Of a stretch of 64,000 bases of DNA, positions 61,601 through 64,000 are shown in pieces; the stretch's first letter is position 1, and each line of letters opens with the position of its first letter. The notes below the pieces were generated by a model. The model worked only from the letters and a program-made list of their open reading frames with translations. It searched no databases and was not told where the DNA came from. Source of the stretch: Jiangella alkaliphila (GTDB lineage: Bacteria; Actinomycetota; Actinomycetes; Jiangellales; Jiangellaceae); assembly GCF_900105925.1 (NCBI RefSeq), contig NZ_LT629791.1, forward strand, positions 434,001 to 498,000, written 5' to 3'. Position numbers and translations under genes: made by a program.

Positions 61601-64000
61601 GTGACCAGCGGAGCGGAGAGGTCGGCGACCTCCCACTCGTACTGCGCGGGCAGGAAGCTCGCGTTGCCGTCCTTGATCGCCTGGACCTCGAACGTGTACT
61701 CACCGAGGGCGAGATCCTCGTAGGACCGCGGCGAGGTGCAGGCCTCCCACGTCGTACCCGTGTCCTCACCGGTCAGGCGGCACTCGAACGTGCTTCCGGC
61801 CTGGTCGGTGCTGAACTCGAACTCCGCCGTCCGGCTCTCGTTCTCGATGTCCAGGGTGTCCGGCTCCTGGTCCGCGGGGCCGGCCTCGATCGTGGCCACC
61901 GGCCGGGCCAGAACCGTCCACGTGTAGACGGCCGGCGTGGCGTCGCGGACGCCCGCGTCGGTGATCGCCCGGACCTGGAGCGTGTGCTCGCCGAACAGCG
62001 CGTTGAACCGATACGGCGAGTCGCACGAGCTCCACGCCTCGGCGTCGAGGCTGCACTCGAACTCGGCCGGGTGCTCGATGGTGTCGATGGTCGAGCCGAA
62101 CTGGAACTGGACCTCGGCGCCGTCACCCGTCGACTGGATCGTCGGATCCGGCGGCGCTTGGATCATGGTGGTGTCGGGAGCGACCACCGCCGAGGCCTCG
62201 GCGACGGCGAACGGCGAGAGGCTGCTGACGACACCGCAGAGCAGGTCGCCCTGCTGCTCGAGCGTCACGTCGAGCCACTCCCCGTCGAAGTGGAGGACGT
62301 GCGCGTCGACGAGCGCGCCGTACGGCAGGCACACCGTGATGTCACCGACGAAGGTCGCCGTCGTGGAGACGTCGTAGTAGAGAGCGTCGGCCGCGTCGTA
62401 GCCGGCCGGCAGGGTGGGCGCCGACTCCGCGGCGAGCGTGGCGACCGAGGTGAAGCCCTCGGCGGTGACCTCGGCGAACGTCAGCGTGGCACCGCCTGTG
62501 GACACCTCGATGTTCGTGCCTACCGGCGTGTTGGCCGCGCCCGGAGGCTCGATCGTCCACTCGTAGGTGGCCGGCGAGTCGTCGACGTTCGGCGGATCGG
62601 CCGTGTCCGAGGCGCGCACCGCGAAGGTGTGGTCGCCGACGGTGAGGCCGGTGTAGACGTCGCCGCTCTCGCAGTCGGCGAACGCGGCCCCGTCCAGCGA
62701 GCACTCGAACGTCAGGTCGGCGGGCGCGGTCAGGTTGTCCGTGCCGCCGAAGACGAACGTGGCGGAGCTGTTGGTGGTCGGGTTCGCCGGACCGAGCTGG
62801 AGCGTGGTGGTCGGCGCTGTCGTGTCGGAGGCGTCGATCGTCCACGTGTACTCCGCGGCCGGGCTCTCGGTCATGCTCTGCCCGGCAAGCGGCAGCGTCG
62901 TGGCCCTGACCTCGAACACGTGCTCGCCGTTGGACAGGTCGTACGGGTACGGCGACGTGCACGGCTCGAACGGGTCGACGTCCGGGTCCACGGCGTCGAG
63001 CCGGCACTCGTACGTCGAGCCCGGCTGGTCGACGAAGGACAGCTCGCCCGTGGCGCTCGTGCTGGTCTCGCCGTCCGGCACGTCGACGCCGGCCGGCGCC
63101 TCGTTCGTGATGGTGGTCAGCGGCGGCGCGATGACGTTCCACGTGTGGGTGGCCGGCGTGAGGTCGGTGAGCGGCGTCTCGTCGACGGCCCGGACCTGGA
63201 ACGTGTGCTCGCCACCCGCGAGCTCGGGGAGCGTCCACGGCGTGGAGCACGGCTCGAACGGCGCCGCGTCCAGGGCGCATTCGAACTCGAGGTTCGCCGG
63301 GATCGTCCCGTTGTCGGATCCGGTGAACCGGAACTCGACCTCGTTGCCGCTCGGGTTGCTCGGGAGCGGGGCGAGCAGCGTCGTCTCGGGTGCCGTGTCG
63401 TCCGTGACCACCCACTCGTGCAGCGCTGTCTCGAGCGTCACGCTCGGGAGCAGGTCGGCCCTGGTCGCGGTCACCTCGAACGTGTGCGGGTTCTGCTCGC
63501 CGGCCAGGAGGTCCGTGTACTCGAACGGCGAGGAGCACGGGAGCTCCGGTCCGCCGTCGAGGACGCAAGTGAACGCTGCCTCCGGATCCGTGGAGCTGAA
63601 CTCGATCGTCCCTGTGGACGCCGTGCCGCCGGTGGCCGGCGGGGCGTCTGTGATCGTCACGTCAGGAGCCACGTCGGTGCCGCTGACGAACTCGAACTCG
63701 GCAGGTGTCGTGTCCGGCGTGCCGAACTGGCCGACCGTGAAGACCTGGAACAGGTGCTCGCCGTAAGGCACGTCCGGGTAGCTGACCCCGGAGACGCACG
63801 GCTCGAAGGCGGTCGAGTCGAGAGCGCACATGAAGGTAGCGCCCGTGCCGGAGAACTCGAAGCTGAACGAGGTCGCGGTCGTCTCGAAGTCGGGCCCGGC
63901 GATGGGCGGCGTGACGGCCAGGAACGTCGTCCCGGGCTCCGCCTCGACGGCGAACTCGTGCGCAGGCTCGGGAGCCGGCGTGAGGTCGTGGTTGCCCGCG
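58696..64000 (-). CDS. Giant repeat-containing surface protein (5' end outside window)
   Basis: The frame is open to the right edge, so at least 1,767 residues are encoded and the signal peptide is off the window. About fourteen Ig-like repeats of roughly 90-110 residues are visible, each with a core like 'TFECSLDGAPFGACQSG' and 'GDHTFSVQATD'. Two copies of a DNRLRE-type domain are present: one ending the protein ('ADAWIDQSSPSSNKGGDS', 'SWTENDVTWANAPQTSGS') and one about 350 residues earlier. No sortase motif or membrane anchor is at the C-terminus. Such proteins are adhesins or carbohydrate binders; the substrate is unknown. Confidence 0.85.
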   Translation of the reverse strand, partial: AGNHDLTPAPEPAHEFAVEAEPGTTFLAVTPPIAGPDFETTATSFSFEFSGTGATFMCALDSTAFEPCVSGVSYPDVPYGEHLFQVFTVGQFGTPDTTPAEFEFVSGTDVAPDVTITDAPPATGGTASTGTIEFSSTDPEAAFTCVLDGGPELPCSSPFEYTDLLAGEQNPHTFEVTATRADLLPSVTLETALHEWVVTDDTAPETTLLAPLPSNPSGNEVEFRFTGSDNGTIPANLEFECALDAAPFEPCSTPWTLPELAGGEHTFQVRAVDETPLTDLTPATHTWNVIAPPLTTITNEAPAGVDVPDGETSTSATGELSFVDQPGSTYECRLDAVDPDVDPFEPCTSPYPYDLSNGEHVFEVRATTLPLAGQSMTESPAAEYTWTIDASDTTAPTTTLQLGPANPTTNSSATFVFGGTDNLTAPADLTFECSLDGAAFADCESGDVYTGLTVGDHTFAVRASDTADPPNVDDSPATYEWTIEPPGAANTPVGTNIEVSTGGATLTFAEVTAEGFTSVATLAAESAPTLPAGYDAADALYYDVSTTATFVGDITVCLPYGALVDAHVLHFDGEWLDVTLEQQGDLLCGVVSSLSPFAVAEASAVVAPDTTMIQAPPDPTIQSTGDGAEVQFQFGSTIDTIEHPAEFECSLDAEAWSSCDSPYRFNALFGEHTLQVRAITDAGVRDATPAVYTWTVLARPVATIEAGPADQEPDTLDIENESRTAEFEFSTDQAGSTFECRLTGEDTGTTWEACTSPRSYEDLALGEYTFEVQAIKDGNASFLPAQYEWEVADLSAPLVTIGRGPEGTVDATTARFEFSADEPATFECSLDGAPFGACQSGIQYTGLGLGDHTFSVQATDLSEGENLSVTVSRSWTVADLTAPSITLGEKPAATTSETAAQFAFTTSENWGGEVTTECRLDAAAYEPCDSPTSYSGLSAAEHTFDVRATDSAGNARTESHSWTVQDVAGPEAEITDVTAGSLVIEFTGTDDHTATADLRFECRVDSAAYSVCVSPKTYSDADLAAMTPGEHTFHVRAVDEAGNVGPADSHAFTVADTTAPDTSITGSPTNNTTNTDASFAFTGSDNGTPAAGLTFECKLDAGTYAACTSPKAYTGLTVGPHTFEVRAKDAAGNVDQTPATFVWTIQEPAPVPDTTAPETSISANPPATTTQTNASFSFAGTDNQTPAAGLTFECKLDSGAYAACTTPKAYTGLAIGSHTFSVRAKDAAGNVDQTAATYTWTVQSATVNCGAPQTLTATADAWIDSGSTSSNKGSDSTLKVMSKSGSNLRALVRFNLPALPAGCSVQSATLRLNAKSAASGRTIQVLQLGGTWTEGGVTWANQPATTGSAVTTSSGTGYREWNVAAMVQSMYTSANHGFLVRDANENQDAEQQFHSREESTNRPQLVLTFGAVAPPNGLPDTQITGSPLAATSSSSATFTFTFTGTDDATPAASLTFECQLDSAAWAACTSPRSYSNLAVGSHTVRVRAVDGGGAVDPQPAVYTWTIDQTAPETVLRSGPPSSTPSTRATFEFLSPETGSTFACSLDSGPFTACTSPKEYTNLAVGQHTFRVRATDAAGNLDQTPASQQWTIQPGGDPVSCGPTQTVTSVADAWIDQSSPSSNKGGDSILKLMSKSGDANLRALVRYDLPAIPAGCVLDTAQLRLYAASASGSQRTIEVFRLSGSWTENDVTWANAPQTSGSAVTTTSGSGYREWNVATLVQAMYSSGSNHGFLIKDAAEGQDAEQQFHAREKGDNLPQLVLTFKPAS
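59220..63870 (-). repeat. Array of about 14 Ig-like coding repeats
   Basis: Each unit encodes a conserved pattern: F-E-C-x-L-D, about 7 residues, C-x-S-P, about 10 residues, then H-T-F-x-V-R-A-x-D. The two cysteines probably form a disulphide. Units nearest the C-terminus are most alike at DNA level, suggesting recent duplication there. A DNRLRE-type domain interrupts the array near 59760-60260. Confidence 0.75.

Noticed and set aside
59420-61636. 738-codon alternative frame within the giant surface-protein gene
   Set aside because: Arg/Gly-rich repetitive translation of the same repeats in the wrong frame; the Ig-like pattern exists only in the 58696 frame.
58696-64000. CRISPR-like or tandem DNA repeats
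   Set aside because: The repeats are long, diverged and protein-coding; there are no short identical repeats with unique spacers anywhere in the window.

Overview
The window is high-GC DNA from an actinomycete. Supporting signs are many GTG starts, 4-bp GTGA/ATGA gene overlaps, leaderless TANNNT promoters, a RepSA/KorSA-type integrative element and an FxLD-type lanthipeptide cluster. Genus cannot be read from the sequence. Almost everything before about 55.4 kb is accessory DNA; the region after it looks more like ordinary chromosome.

Region 1 (1-20 kb) is part of an integrative conjugative element, mostly on the minus strand. It encodes a type IV secretion channel: VirD4/TraG coupling ATPase (1780-3834), VirB4 ATPase (3827-5347), an SCO6880-type membrane protein, a DUF6112-type small membrane protein, a VirB6/TrbL-like channel protein (16188-17708), a VirB8-like protein (17705-18379) and a secreted wall hydrolase (15175-16191). 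It also carries a 1,787-codon N6-methylase/helicase fusion, XRE and GntR regulators and an excisionase-like HTH protein (19547-19798). No relaxase or integrase for this element lies in the window.

Region 2 (20.8-22.1 kb) is a nuclease toxin plus YezG-like immunity gene. Region 3 (22.2-36.5 kb) is an FxLD lanthipeptide cluster: HTH regulator, CapA-family protein, a 59-aa precursor peptide (32226-32405), full-length LanB, LanC, and an FxLD-type PIMT methyltransferase. A second copy-like DNA polymerase III alpha gene (dnaE, frame-disrupted at 25780-25784) and a DUF6300-type gene sit between lanC and the methyltransferase. A divergent HTH-TPR regulator and a 5-formyl-THF cyclo-ligase gene flank it.

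Region 4 (37-45.4 kb) is a defence island: a nuclease-like/helicase pair resembling Hachiman (37756-41545), several small unknown genes, a decayed second copy of the region-2 toxin (42840-43479) and a HhH-type DNA-repair-like protein.

Region 5 (46.1-55.4 kb) is a small AICE-type element bounded by 44-bp direct repeats of a tRNA-Asp 3' end: integrase, excisionase, RepSA-like initiator, zinc protein and KorSA-like GntR regulator. Its cargo includes a DUF6414-type protein, a HEPN protein, a membrane protein and a PIN/antitoxin pair. No TraB/FtsK transfer gene is present. Just right of the second repeat are the fused remnants of a second, mostly deleted sister element. Region 6 (55.5-64 kb) has a two-component system whose response regulator lacks its phospho-acceptor Asp, a DUF6326-type membrane protein, a lipoprotein, and a giant Ig-like/DNRLRE repeat surface protein that runs off the right edge.
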